Below the pieces are notes generated by a model. The model did no database searches. It saw nothing but the letters and a program-made list of their open reading frames with translations, and had not been told where the DNA came from. A program made the translations under genes and the position numbers. A stretch of DNA of 18,026 nucleotides, taken from Bacteroidales bacterium. Its GTDB lineage: Bacteria; Bacteroidota; Bacteroidia; Bacteroidales; UBA932. The stretch spans positions 1 through 18,026 of the forward strand of contig JAEFAI010000037.1 in NCBI GenBank assembly GCA_016291185.1, read 5' to 3'. Shown here in pieces: positions 4,764 to 13,757 of this stretch. Every line of letters begins with the position of its first letter. Positions within the stretch are counted from its first letter, which is position 1.

Positions 4764-6473
4764 TTATTCATACCAGTCCTTGATGTTCGGATTGACGTTC
4801 TTCTCGGCGAACGGGATCGGGAAGTAGCTGTGCTTGTCCTTCTTGAAGCCCATGTCCGGGTGGGTGGTGGTGCACCAGGCAGCATCGCTTTCGTCGATGT
4901 AGCCACTGTGCTCGGCCGCACCCTTGCTGGCCATGGCGTCGCAATAGTTCGGGAGCCACTTGCCGTTGTCGGCGAGCTCCTTCTCGGCGAGGCCCCAACG
5001 GACCAGATCCGGGAAGCGGCTGCCTTCGAGCCAGCACTCGATGAACTTCTCCTTCTGGACCTCGGCGAGCGTGAGCTCGGTGCTGATGTGCTTGGCACCG
5101 GCACGCTTCTGGATCTCGTTGAGGTACTTCAGACCGTCAGCAGTCTTCTGGCCGGTCTGGGCGCAGCACTCAGCGTACATGAGGAGGACCTCAGCATAAC
5201 GCATCGCGACCATGTTCCACTCGACGTTGGCGTCCGGGGTGCGGTCCTCGTTGCGATAGAGGCGCTTCCACATGAAGTAACCGACATTGCCATAGACACC
5301 GGCGGCGTCGTAGATACCACGGCTGGCATCCTTCTCCTTGTCAGCGAGCGTCGGGCAGTCAGCATCGTTGGCGTAAGGCATTTCATAGAGGATCTCGTCG
5401 TAGCTCTTGATCCAGGCCTTGCGGCGGTAGGAATCATAGCCGTCGTTCTCCAGGATGGTATCGACAAACTTCTTGGAAGGGTTGCACCAGCCCCAAGGGC
5501 CTTCGCCCGGAAGCTCGCTGCCAGCGCCGTTAGGAAGTTTGATACGGGAAGAACGCCAGCCCCAGAGCATCTTGAAGTTCGGCTGGGTGCGCTGGTAGAA
5601 ACCGTCCACCGTGGCGTCGTAGACGAGGTTGAGCTCGAAGATGGACTCGGAGCTGCCGTCGCCGGACTTGTGGTACAGGCTGGACATCTTCTCACCAGGG
5701 ACAAGCGCATACTTGCCGGAGCTGATGATCGCCTCGAGCGGAGCCATGGCGTCGCCATATTTGCCCAGGAACATCAGAGCCTTGGCCTTGATGGCGTTGC
5801 AGAAGCCCTTGGTCACGTGGACAGCGCCATCCTTATCGGTAGCGGCCGGGCGCTCGTCGAGGTCGTTGAGGGCAGCGGTGCACTCGTCGGCGATCCACTG
5901 GAGGAGGACCTCCTGGGACTCGCAGTTGGTCGGGCGCTCGTCGCCGTCAAGCACGTGGTCCACGAGCGGCGGGTTGTTCCAACCCATCGCAAGCATCAGG
6001 TGGATGTAGGCGCGCATCACACGGGCCTCGGCGAGGCAGCGCTTCTTGACCTGCGTGTCAGCGGAATCCTTGAAATGGTCGATCAGCTGGTTGCAGGCGT
6101 TGATGATCATATAGTAGCAATGATAGGAACCCGTGATGACGGTGTTGGTATCATCGTACCAGAAAGCGGCGATCTGGTTGCCTTCGACACCGTCGGCCTT
6201 GTTCTCACCGGACGAGAAGATGTCGTCGGAAGCATACTCGAACGGGTTGAGCATCGGGCATTCGTTCCAGCCGGCCTCGGTACCCATCGTGTTGGAGAGG
6301 AAACGTCCTGCAACATAGTAGACGTTGACCAGGGCGGACTCTGCGTGCTCGTTGGTCTGGTAGAAGTCATCGATGTTGATGACACCCTTCTGCGGGATAT
6401 CGAGCCTTCCCTCGCAACCCGTGAAAGCTACAGCCGCACAAGCGACAGAGAGAGCGATAAATATCTTTTTCAT
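4764..6473 (-). CDS. SusD/RagB-family outer-membrane lipoprotein
   Basis: A 569-residue surface glycan-binding lipoprotein that forms the lid on its SusC partner and hands oligosaccharides to it. The ATG at 6473 is chosen because it starts a lipoprotein signal peptide: MKKIF, a hydrophobic stretch, and the lipobox AFTGC with lipidated C20. A longer frame would add ten residues before this. The rest has the SusD/RagB pattern: an N-terminal helical TPR-like part (NTMGTEAGW, ACNQLIDHFKD, EARVMRAYIHLMLAMGW) and the C-terminal signatures RYAEVLLMYAE and ECWLEGSRFPDLVRWG, where the family usually has EG-R-x(2)-DL-x-RWG. Length is typical. It starts about 20 bases after susC and is surely co-transcribed with it; a strong terminator follows. 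The ligand cannot be deduced. Confidence 0.95.
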   Translation of the reverse strand: MKKIFIALSVACAAVAFTGCEGRLDIPQKGVINIDDFYQTNEHAESALVNVYYVAGRFLSNTMGTEAGWNECPMLNPFEYASDDIFSSGENKADGVEGNQIAAFWYDDTNTVITGSYHCYYMIINACNQLIDHFKDSADTQVKKRCLAEARVMRAYIHLMLAMGWNNPPLVDHVLDGDERPTNCESQEVLLQWIADECTAALNDLDERPAATDKDGAVHVTKGFCNAIKAKALMFLGKYGDAMAPLEAIISSGKYALVPGEKMSSLYHKSGDGSSESIFELNLVYDATVDGFYQRTQPNFKMLWGWRSSRIKLPNGAGSELPGEGPWGWCNPSKKFVDTILENDGYDSYRRKAWIKSYDEILYEMPYANDADCPTLADKEKDASRGIYDAAGVYGNVGYFMWKRLYRNEDRTPDANVEWNMVAMRYAEVLLMYAECCAQTGQKTADGLKYLNEIQKRAGAKHISTELTLAEVQKEKFIECWLEGSRFPDLVRWGLAEKELADNGKWLPNYCDAMASKGAAEHSGYIDESDAAWCTTTHPDMGFKKDKHSYFPIPFAEKNVNPNIKDWYE

Positions 6474-6492
6474 AATGCAGTTCAATTGGATA

Positions 6493-9400
6493 TTAGAATT
6501 CAAGGTTCACACCGAAGATGACAGACTTGGCGGTCGGGAAGTTACCCATATCGAAGCCGATAGCGTTGCCAGCGGTGGTGGCCGTCTCCGGATCAAGTCC
6601 GATATAGTTGGAGAAGGTGAAGAAGTTGTCGAGCATCGCGAACACGCGGAGGCTGTTGATGCAGGCCTTCTTGGTCAGATTCTTCGGCAGGGTATAACCG
6701 AGCTCGATGGTCTTGATCTTGAAGTAGTCGCCCTTGAAGACGGACAGCGTGGAGCTGAACGCCTCGGAGCTCCAGTACTTGGCAGCAGGGAACTTGGCGG
6801 TAGCCTCGTCGCCGGGCTGCTTCCAGGAGTTGCGCCAGTAGTAGGCGTAGGTGTTACAGGAAGGACGGTCCACACGGTAGGCGGTCGGGTAGATGTTGTT
6901 GCCGGCGACGCCGTTGCCGAAGATGGTGAGGTCGAGGTTCTTCCAGGCGAGGTTGATGGTCAGACCATAGGTGAAGTCAGGGATGGCCTTGCCGATGTCG
7001 GTGCGGTCGTCACCACCAGGGGTGATGGTCGTGCCGACTCTGTTGCCGTTGGCGTCGAAGTCGGTGTAGATCACACGGCCTTCAGCGTCGATACCCTCGG
7101 CGACATAACCGTACATGTACCACAGCGGGTGGCCCTGCTCGAAGGAAGAGGTCAGGTTCGTGCCCTGGACGGTACGGCCGGAGATGCGGCCGGCGAGCGG
7201 GTCGAGGTAGGTGACCATGTTGTGCAGGAAAGCACCGTTGCCGGAGATGGAGTAGCTGAAGTCGCCGATCTGGTCGCGCCAGGAAAGCTCAAACTCAAGA
7301 CCACGGTTGTTGATGATACCGGCGTTCTTGATGACGCTGGCGCTCGGGCCACCTTCGTAGAAGGAAGGGGTACCGACTTCCATTGCCGGCGGAACAGCGA
7401 TGAGCAGGCCGTCGGTGTTCTTGTTGTACCACTCGACACCGAGGGTCAGGCGGTTGTTGAACAGGCGGGCGTCGAGACCGATGTTGAGCTGCTTGGAAGT
7501 CTCCCAGCGGAGGTTCTCGTTGGCGAGACCGGAAGGCAGGGAACCATAGTCCATGGCGGCGGAGTCAACGTGATACTGGTACCACACACGGTTCAGCATG
7601 ATGCTGGTGCTGTACGGGTAGTTGTTGAGCACGTTGATGTTACCGTTGATACCGTAGGAAGCACGGAACTTGAGGAAGCTCACGAGGTCGCGGCTCACGT
7701 TGTCCTTGAAGAAAGGCTCGTTGCTGATGGTCCAGTAGGCGGCCACGGAAGGGAAGTAACCCCAACGGGCGGAAGCAGGCAGCTTGGAGGAGTCGAAGGC
7801 ATCGGCACGGAAGTTGGCCTGGATGCTGTAGCGGTTGTCATAACCATAACCCAGACGGGCGAAGTAGGAAAGGCTCGCGCTGCGACCAGGATTGTTGGAC
7901 ATGTTCTTGGCGGTGGAGTCGCTGGACTTCAGGTAGGAGAGGAAGCGGAAGTTCGGCTCGTAACCCTTCAGGATGTCCGGACCGGTAGCGGAGGCGCTCA
8001 CGTTGTCCCAGTTGTTCTCGATGAAGGACATACCGGCCATCGCGGTGACGTCGTGCTTGCCGAAGGTGCGGTTATAGTTGATGAAGTTCTCCCACTGGTA
8101 GTAGTAACCGGTGTTGGCCGTGGCGGACAGGTTGTAGTTGTCAGCCTTGATGGTGGCCGTGGAGAAGTAAGGCTCCTGATAGCTGTGGGAAGTGCTCATG
8201 CTGATCCGGTAACCGAAGCGGGACGTGAACACGAAGCCCTTGAACGGCATGAAGTTGAGGTAGGCGACGCCACGGATGCCGAAGCCGCCGCTGTTGCTGT
8301 CGGTGGCATCACGCTGGACGTACGGGTGGCCGGACTGGGTCTCACCGATCTTCGGAACGGTCCAGTAGAGACCGGTCTCAGGATCCGTGAGGAGCTTGAC
8401 GCCGTTCTTCATCTTGCCGATCTGCTCGTCGGTCAGGAGGTCCTCACCGCCGCGGATCGGGAACAGAGGGGAAGAAGTGATGGCGGACAGGAGAGCGGAG
8501 CCGTTGTCGTTGGCCTCGGAGACGCTCTTGGTGCCCCACTTCTCGATGGAGTTGTTGGTACCGATGGTCAGCCAGTCCTTGATCTTGTAGTCGGCGTTGA
8601 CCTGGAAGGTCAGACGGTCGTACACGTCCTTGTCGCCACGGAAGATACCGTTGTTGTGGACGTTGTTGATGGACACGAAGAGGCTGCCGCGGTCGTTGCC
8701 GCCGGAGAAACCGACAGTGTGCTGGTTGCTCCAGGTCGGGACGAAGAGGTCACCGCCCCAGTCCACATCGGTGTGGCCGTCATACTTCTTGAGCATGTTG
8801 TCATCCAGGAAGCCCTGGGCCTTACCGAAGGCGATGTACTCCTGGGCGCGCATGATGTCAAGCTTGCGAGAGAGGGAAGAGAGGATGAACTTGCCGTTGT
8901 AGAACACGCGGCCTTCGCCCTTCTTGCCGGTCTTGGTGGTGATCAGCACGACACCGTTGCCAGCCTCGGCACCGTAGATAGCGGCGGAAGCACCATCCTT
9001 CAGGATCTCCATGGATTCGATCATGGAAGGATCCAGGTACTGGATGTTGTCCACCTTCAGACCGTCGACGATGAGGAGCGGTCCGATGCTGCCGGAGTTC
9101 GAAGAATAACCACGCACGCGGATCGACGCACCGGAACCAGGGGCACCGGAAACGTTGATGACCTGCACACCGGCGGCCTTGCCCTGGAGGGCGGCGGCAG
9201 CGTCGGAAGTGGAGCGGTTGCGGAGGTCTTCCTCGCGGATAGACGCCACAGCACCGGTCAGGTCGCTCTTCTTCTGAACACCATAACCGATCACCACGGT
9301 CTCTTCAAGCATCTCGGCATCCTCGGCGAGGACGACGACCATGTTGGCGGCGGCGGCGACACGCTTGGTGACGTAGCCGATGCAAGAAACTTCCAGCGTG

Positions 9401-9624
9401 GTGCCGGGAGCTACGCGGATCTCGAAGTTGCCATCGTTATCCGTCTGAACGCCATTCGTGGTGCCGGGCACCACAACGGCAGCGCCGTAAATACCGGCAT
9501 TGCCGGCATCGACGACCTTACCGCGAACGGCAGGATTCTGGGCAAAGGCTGAGCCAGATCCCAGAAGGCTGGCAGCAAGGATCATGATGATCGTTGCTGC
9601 TTTCGCAAACAGTTGTTTGGTCAT
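6493..9624 (-). CDS. SusC/RagA-family TonB-dependent outer-membrane transporter
   Basis: A 1043-residue outer-membrane transporter importing oligosaccharides at the expense of TonB/ExbBD energy. A signal peptide occupies residues 1-28 (AILAASLLGSGSAFA-like, cut before Q29). A carboxypeptidase-regulatory-like domain covers about 31-100 (VRGKVVDAG, DNDGNFEI, EVSCIGY). The TonB-box region is EETVVIGYG (107-115), followed by the plug (LQGKAAGVQV, IRVRGYSS, PLLIVDG, IEILKD-like, IYGAEAGNGVVLITTK) and a 22-strand-type barrel that ends in the terminal aromatic of VNLEF. Length is normal and no frameshift is seen. The ATG at 9624 follows a good Bacteroidota promoter with a leader of about 60 bases. 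It is first in the susCD operon and divergent from the hybrid regulator, the usual arrangement for regulator and target. No N-terminal STN domain, so no anti-sigma signalling is expected. Confidence 0.96.
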   Translation of the reverse strand: MTKQLFAKAATIIMILAASLLGSGSAFAQNPAVRGKVVDAGNAGIYGAAVVVPGTTNGVQTDNDGNFEIRVAPGTTLEVSCIGYVTKRVAAAANMVVVLAEDAEMLEETVVIGYGVQKKSDLTGAVASIREEDLRNRSTSDAAAALQGKAAGVQVINVSGAPGSGASIRVRGYSSNSGSIGPLLIVDGLKVDNIQYLDPSMIESMEILKDGASAAIYGAEAGNGVVLITTKTGKKGEGRVFYNGKFILSSLSRKLDIMRAQEYIAFGKAQGFLDDNMLKKYDGHTDVDWGGDLFVPTWSNQHTVGFSGGNDRGSLFVSINNVHNNGIFRGDKDVYDRLTFQVNADYKIKDWLTIGTNNSIEKWGTKSVSEANDNGSALLSAITSSPLFPIRGGEDLLTDEQIGKMKNGVKLLTDPETGLYWTVPKIGETQSGHPYVQRDATDSNSGGFGIRGVAYLNFMPFKGFVFTSRFGYRISMSTSHSYQEPYFSTATIKADNYNLSATANTGYYYQWENFINYNRTFGKHDVTAMAGMSFIENNWDNVSASATGPDILKGYEPNFRFLSYLKSSDSTAKNMSNNPGRSASLSYFARLGYGYDNRYSIQANFRADAFDSSKLPASARWGYFPSVAAYWTISNEPFFKDNVSRDLVSFLKFRASYGINGNINVLNNYPYSTSIMLNRVWYQYHVDSAAMDYGSLPSGLANENLRWETSKQLNIGLDARLFNNRLTLGVEWYNKNTDGLLIAVPPAMEVGTPSFYEGGPSASVIKNAGIINNRGLEFELSWRDQIGDFSYSISGNGAFLHNMVTYLDPLAGRISGRTVQGTNLTSSFEQGHPLWYMYGYVAEGIDAEGRVIYTDFDANGNRVGTTITPGGDDRTDIGKAIPDFTYGLTINLAWKNLDLTIFGNGVAGNNIYPTAYRVDRPSCNTYAYYWRNSWKQPGDEATAKFPAAKYWSSEAFSSTLSVFKGDYFKIKTIELGYTLPKNLTKKACINSLRVFAMLDNFFTFSNYIGLDPETATTAGNAIGFDMGNFPTAKSVIFGVNLEF

Positions 9625-9639
9625 AGAATAATAAATATT

Positions 9640-9664
9640 GGTTAAAAAAAAGGGTTGCTAACCC
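9640..9664 (-). promoter_or_regulatory. Attenuator-like hairpin in the susC leader
   Basis: On the minus strand GGGTT-AGC-AACCC (9664-9652) is followed by eight T residues (9651-9644), as in a short intrinsic terminator. GGTTA (9663-9659) can alternatively pair with TAACC (9644-9640), which would break the first stem. It sits inside the predicted susC 5' leader, about 15-40 bases before the ATG. Confidence 0.4.
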
Positions 9665-9688
9665 AGGTTTGGTTTCACTCAAACTCCG

Positions 9689-9722
9689 CAAATATAACTT
9701 TTAATTCACATAATTATTCAAA
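9689..9722 (-). promoter_or_regulatory. Promoter of the susCD operon
   Basis: TATATTTG (9696-9689) matches the -7 consensus perfectly; TTTG (9722-9719) lies 22 bases upstream, slightly more than ideal. Transcription would start near 9684. The region beyond, up to the regulator gene, is the natural place for regulator-binding sites. Confidence 0.7.
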
Positions 9723-9753
9723 AATAAGATGCGTTTTTTATAATTTTTTATAC

Positions 9754-9789
9754 ACAGATCTCTGTTCATTTCCATAATAGAACGGAAAT
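9754..9789. promoter_or_regulatory. Inverted repeats between susC and the regulator gene
   Basis: ACAGA (9754-9758) and TCTGT (9761-9765) form one dyad; ATTTCC (9768-9773) and GGAAAT (9784-9789) form a second with a 10-base spacer. Their position 60-100 bases upstream of the susC start fits activator sites for the divergent AraC-type regulator, but they are short and may be chance. Confidence 0.3.
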
Positions 9790-9857
9790 CAAAATGTATT
9801 GACCGAATAATAAAAGGAAATTTGGCTAACTTGCGGCTTGGAAAGAAAACAGACCTG

Positions 9858-12800
9858 ATGAAATTGAATCACACGCTCCTGCTGCTCATAGCCGGCCTCC
9901 TCTGCACGTCCCTGGAGGCGGCTCCCTACTACTATTTCGAGCACTATACAACCCACGAGGGACTCCCCTCCAACACCATCCACTGCACGTACCAGGACCG
10001 TTTCGGGTTCGTCTGGATCGGCACGCGCGACGGCCTCACCTGCTTCGACGGCTACGACTTCCGCAGCCCCGTCGAACCGGGCGCGGCCCCGATGATGACC
10101 AACCTCGCGAGCGTCGACATCAGCGAAGACGAGGACGGGCTGATCTGGTACACGACGTCCGCCGGCGTGGCGTGGTACAATCCCTATACCGGCAAGAGCG
10201 AATCGATCGGCCTGCTGGGCCACACGCCGGCCTTCGACCTGCAGCCCGACATGAAGGGCAACGTCTGGGTCGCGGGCGACAAGGTATACCGCTATATTAA
10301 AGAGAGCGGACAGGTCCGCGAATACGCTTTCCCGGGCAGCAGCCCGTCCCATATCGCCGTGGATTCGTATGATTCCGTGTGGGTCATCCTCAACAACGGC
10401 ACGCTCTACAACTACGACAAGCGCCGCGACCGCTTCGACCCGGCCGCGTTCCCCTACAACCTCCACGACATCCAGCCGGCCGAAGAAGGCCGCATGCTCG
10501 CCGCCACGCGCGACGGGAAGGTCCTGCTGGTCGAGACCATCAACATGGAGATCACGCCCGTATTCGACGCCGGCGAGCGCGAAATCCGCCAGATCCTGGA
10601 GCGCAAGCCCGGCGAATACTGGGTCGGCACCGACAACGGCCTGTTCGTCATCTTCCTCAACACCGGCGAGATCGCCGAAATCCACAACAACGCGGACCCG
10701 CACTCGCTTTCCGCCAACTACATCACGAGCCTGGGCAAGGACAAGGCCGGCAACGTGTGGATCGGCACCTACTACAACGGCATCAACATCTGGCAGGACA
10801 AGCAGGACGAATTCACGATCTACTACCCCAACCCGGTGGCCGAGCGCTCGATGATCGGTTCGATCGTCCGCAGCATCGTCCCCGACTCCGAGGGCGGCAT
10901 CTGGTTCTGCACCGAAGACGGCGGCCTGAACCGCCTCAAACCCGACCGCAAGGGCGGTGAGGCCTACGAGATCGAGCCCAAGCTCAACATCCAGGGCCTG
11001 ACGATGGTCGGAGACAGCCTCTGGGTCTATTCTTTCGGCAAGGGCGTCTGGCTCTATGATCCCGTCAAGCACCAGCCCATCAAGCACTATGACCTCCACC
11101 GCAGCAGCGGCGTCGGCCTGCGCACCCACGACGGACAGATCATCGCCGGCTCGCTGAGCGGCCTGTATTATTTCGATCCCGAGCAGGACAAGTTCGTCCA
11201 TGACGAGAGCTTCCACGGCGGCTACGTCCACACCCTCTTCCAGGACAGCCGCGGCAACCTCTGGATCGGCACCTACGGCAACGGCCTGTTCTGCCGCGAC
11301 AGCGGCGGCAACTCCCTCACGCACCTGAGCACCTCGTCCGACCGCGGACTGACGGCCGACCGCATCACTTCCTTCTTCGAAGACAGCCAGCACCGCATCT
11401 GGATCACCACCGAAGGCGGCGGCCTCTGCTACACGGAGCCGCTGCCGAACCTGGCCAACCTGCGGCTCAGTTCCATCTCGCGCGCCGAAGGCCTGCCGTC
11501 CAACGTGACCTGCGCCGTGGTCGAAGACGAAAGCGGCATCCTGTGGGTCTCCACGACCCGCGGCATCGTCCGCATCGACAGCGAGACCGCCAAGATCCAC
11601 GACTATCTGTTCGACCGCCAGCGGATCATGGGCTCGCAGTTCTCCTACGGAGCCTCGCTGCTCGCCCGCAACGGCATGATCTACATGGGCAACACCAACG
11701 GCCTGGTCGTCTTCTCCCCTGCCAAGATGAAGAAATCGGTGCTCCGCCACCCGCTCTACATCACGAACATCGAGGCCAGCAGCGGCGGGCACACGATGCG
11801 CCTGCACGAACCGGAGCACGCCGCCATCAATTCCAGCTGCCTGAGCGTGAAATCGCGCGACGCGGCCCTGCTGTCCATCAGCTACTCCGCGCCGAACTAC
11901 TCCATCCTGCAGCAGATTTCGTATGAATACTCCCTCTACCGCGGCGGACGCAAGCTCCTGTCCGACTGCAGCGCGGAGAACACCGTCCATTTCACCGGCC
12001 TGCGGCCCGGCCATTACCGTTTCGAGGTGAACATCCTCGGCGCAGACTCCCCCAACGCCCGCCGCACCCTCGAATTCGACATCCTGGCGCCGCTCCTCTG
12101 GTCGTCGGGCGCCAAGATCCTCTACGCGCTGTTCCTGCTCTCGCTGGTCTGCTTCTTCCTGTATGAGCTCGACATGAAGCGCCGCCGCGACCGTGCCCGC
12201 CACATCACGCGGCTCGAGAACGAGAAGCAGAAAGAGATCTACGACGCCAAGATCAACTTCTTCACCAACATCACGCACGAGATCCGCACCCCGCTGACCC
12301 TCATCAAGATGCCGCTCGACAAGCTGATCGCGTCCGGCGAATACACGCCGAAGGCCGAGAAGGACATGCTGACCATCCAGGCCAACGCCGACCGCCTGCT
12401 CTCGCTGACCAACCAGCTGCTCGACCTGCGCAAGATGGAGAAGAACGAAATCAAGCCCGTGTTCCTGAAATGCGACCTGGCAGCCCTCGTCCGCACGACC
12501 TGCGCCCACTTCGAGCAGATGGCCGCCGAGCAGAAGACCGAGCTGCACGTCAACATCGAGCAGGATCCGTTCGAGATCATGTGCGTGCGCGACTCCGTCG
12601 AGAAGATCGTCGGCAACCTGCTCTCCAACGCCGTCAAATACACCTTCGACAGCATCGAGGTGACCCTCAAGCCGTCCGCGGACGGCAAGACCGCCATCCT
12701 GCGCGTCAACAGCAACGGCAACCTCATCCCGGCCCGCGAGGCCGAGAAGATCTTCGAGATCTTCTACCAGATGGGCGATCCGGAGCACCAGAGCAAGGGC

Positions 12801-13757
12801 ACCGGCCTCGGCCTGGCCTACGCCCGGACCCTCGCCGGCCTGCACGGCGGCAAGCTCTACCTGGACCTGAACGTCCGCGACTGCAATTCCTTCGTGCTGG
12901 AGCTGCCTGTCGAACAGCAGGCTCCGATCCATATGGAAGCGGCCGTCGAGGAGACCTACACCCCCGAGGAAAGCCCGACCGCCGACTACGACAGCAGCCG
13001 CCACACGCTGCTCATCGTGGAGGACTCCTCCGAGATGCGCGGCTACCTGGCCCGCGAGCTCTCCGACGAATACAACATCATCACGGCCGCCAACGGCCAG
13101 GATGCCGTGGAGAAACTGCAGTCCGACAAGGTCGATCTCGTGGTCAGCGACATCATGATGCCGCTGATGGACGGCTGCCAGCTGTGCAACTACATCAAGA
13201 CGAACATGGAGTTCAGCCACCTGCCCGTGCTGCTGCTGACCGCGGCCGTGGGCATGGAGACCCGCCTGCAGACCCTCGAGGTGGGCGCCGACGGCTACAT
13301 CGAGAAGCCGTTCCCGATCGCCCTGCTGCGCGCCAACATCGCCAGCCTGTTCAAGAACCGCGACATCGCCTACAAGCAGTTCACCGACTCCCCGCTCACG
13401 CACTTCAACAGTGTGAATTCCAGCAAGATGGACGAGGAGTTCATGGAGAAGCTGCACGGCATCGTGATGAAGCACATGGCGGAGCAGGACCTCAGCATCG
13501 AGACGCTCACGACCCTCATCGGCACGAGCAAGAGTACGCTGTACCGCAAGGTGAAGGCCAACACCGGCCTCAACATCAACGAGTACATACGACTCTGCCG
13601 CCTGAAGCAGGCGGCAGAGATGCTGTCTTCCCAGAAATACCGGGTCAACGAAGTGGCTTACATGGTCGGCTTCTCGTCACCGTCGTATTTCGCGACCAGC
13701 TTCCAGAAGCAGTTCAACATTTCGCCTTCGGCGTTCGTGAAGAACCTTAAAGATTAA
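9858..13757 (+). CDS. Hybrid two-component system regulator (HTCS)
   Basis: A 1299-residue inner-membrane sensor-regulator that would bind a sugar in the periplasm and activate the neighbouring glycan genes. The ATG at 9858 is chosen because it starts a signal peptide (MKLNHTLLLLIAGLLCTS); an upstream TTG at 9822 adds nothing. The periplasmic part (about 20-660) carries Reg_prop propeller repeats (many WIGT-type motifs such as FVWIGTRDGL), followed by a Y_Y_Y domain (about 660-740). The membrane helix is about 752-770. Then come HisKA with H807 (FTNITHEIRTPLTL), HATPase with N924 (NLLSNAVKY) and GTGLGL (981-986), a receiver with phospho-acceptor D1098 (VVSDIMMP), and a C-terminal AraC helix-turn-helix (about 1200-1299). 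The ATPase G1 box reads VNSNGNLIP (950-958): S952 replaces the usual adenine-contacting aspartate and L956 the second glycine. Divergent from susC and convergent with the GH97 gene. Confidence 0.96.
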   Translation: MKLNHTLLLLIAGLLCTSLEAAPYYYFEHYTTHEGLPSNTIHCTYQDRFGFVWIGTRDGLTCFDGYDFRSPVEPGAAPMMTNLASVDISEDEDGLIWYTTSAGVAWYNPYTGKSESIGLLGHTPAFDLQPDMKGNVWVAGDKVYRYIKESGQVREYAFPGSSPSHIAVDSYDSVWVILNNGTLYNYDKRRDRFDPAAFPYNLHDIQPAEEGRMLAATRDGKVLLVETINMEITPVFDAGEREIRQILERKPGEYWVGTDNGLFVIFLNTGEIAEIHNNADPHSLSANYITSLGKDKAGNVWIGTYYNGINIWQDKQDEFTIYYPNPVAERSMIGSIVRSIVPDSEGGIWFCTEDGGLNRLKPDRKGGEAYEIEPKLNIQGLTMVGDSLWVYSFGKGVWLYDPVKHQPIKHYDLHRSSGVGLRTHDGQIIAGSLSGLYYFDPEQDKFVHDESFHGGYVHTLFQDSRGNLWIGTYGNGLFCRDSGGNSLTHLSTSSDRGLTADRITSFFEDSQHRIWITTEGGGLCYTEPLPNLANLRLSSISRAEGLPSNVTCAVVEDESGILWVSTTRGIVRIDSETAKIHDYLFDRQRIMGSQFSYGASLLARNGMIYMGNTNGLVVFSPAKMKKSVLRHPLYITNIEASSGGHTMRLHEPEHAAINSSCLSVKSRDAALLSISYSAPNYSILQQISYEYSLYRGGRKLLSDCSAENTVHFTGLRPGHYRFEVNILGADSPNARRTLEFDILAPLLWSSGAKILYALFLLSLVCFFLYELDMKRRRDRARHITRLENEKQKEIYDAKINFFTNITHEIRTPLTLIKMPLDKLIASGEYTPKAEKDMLTIQANADRLLSLTNQLLDLRKMEKNEIKPVFLKCDLAALVRTTCAHFEQMAAEQKTELHVNIEQDPFEIMCVRDSVEKIVGNLLSNAVKYTFDSIEVTLKPSADGKTAILRVNSNGNLIPAREAEKIFEIFYQMGDPEHQSKGTGLGLAYARTLAGLHGGKLYLDLNVRDCNSFVLELPVEQQAPIHMEAAVEETYTPEESPTADYDSSRHTLLIVEDSSEMRGYLARELSDEYNIITAANGQDAVEKLQSDKVDLVVSDIMMPLMDGCQLCNYIKTNMEFSHLPVLLLTAAVGMETRLQTLEVGADGYIEKPFPIALLRANIASLFKNRDIAYKQFTDSPLTHFNSVNSSKMDEEFMEKLHGIVMKHMAEQDLSIETLTTLIGTSKSTLYRKVKANTGLNINEYIRLCRLKQAAEMLSSQKYRVNEVAYMVGFSSPSYFATSFQKQFNISPSAFVKNLKD

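Noticed and set aside
1950..6521. Long plus-strand frames (1950-3230, 3317-4393, 4677-6521) opposite the aminotransferase, GH43-like and susD genes
   Set aside because: Same antisense codon-bias effect: each lies entirely over a well-supported gene and lacks any motif.
6373..9552. A 1059-residue open frame on the plus strand opposite susC
   Set aside because: It is the antisense shadow of a strongly biased GC-rich gene: rich in V, G, D and E, with no domain motif, while the minus-strand frame is unmistakably SusC.
9789..13475. A 1228-residue open frame on the minus strand opposite the hybrid regulator
   Set aside because: Low-complexity V/A/D/G-rich antisense shadow with no recognisable motif; the plus strand carries all kinase, receiver and AraC signatures.
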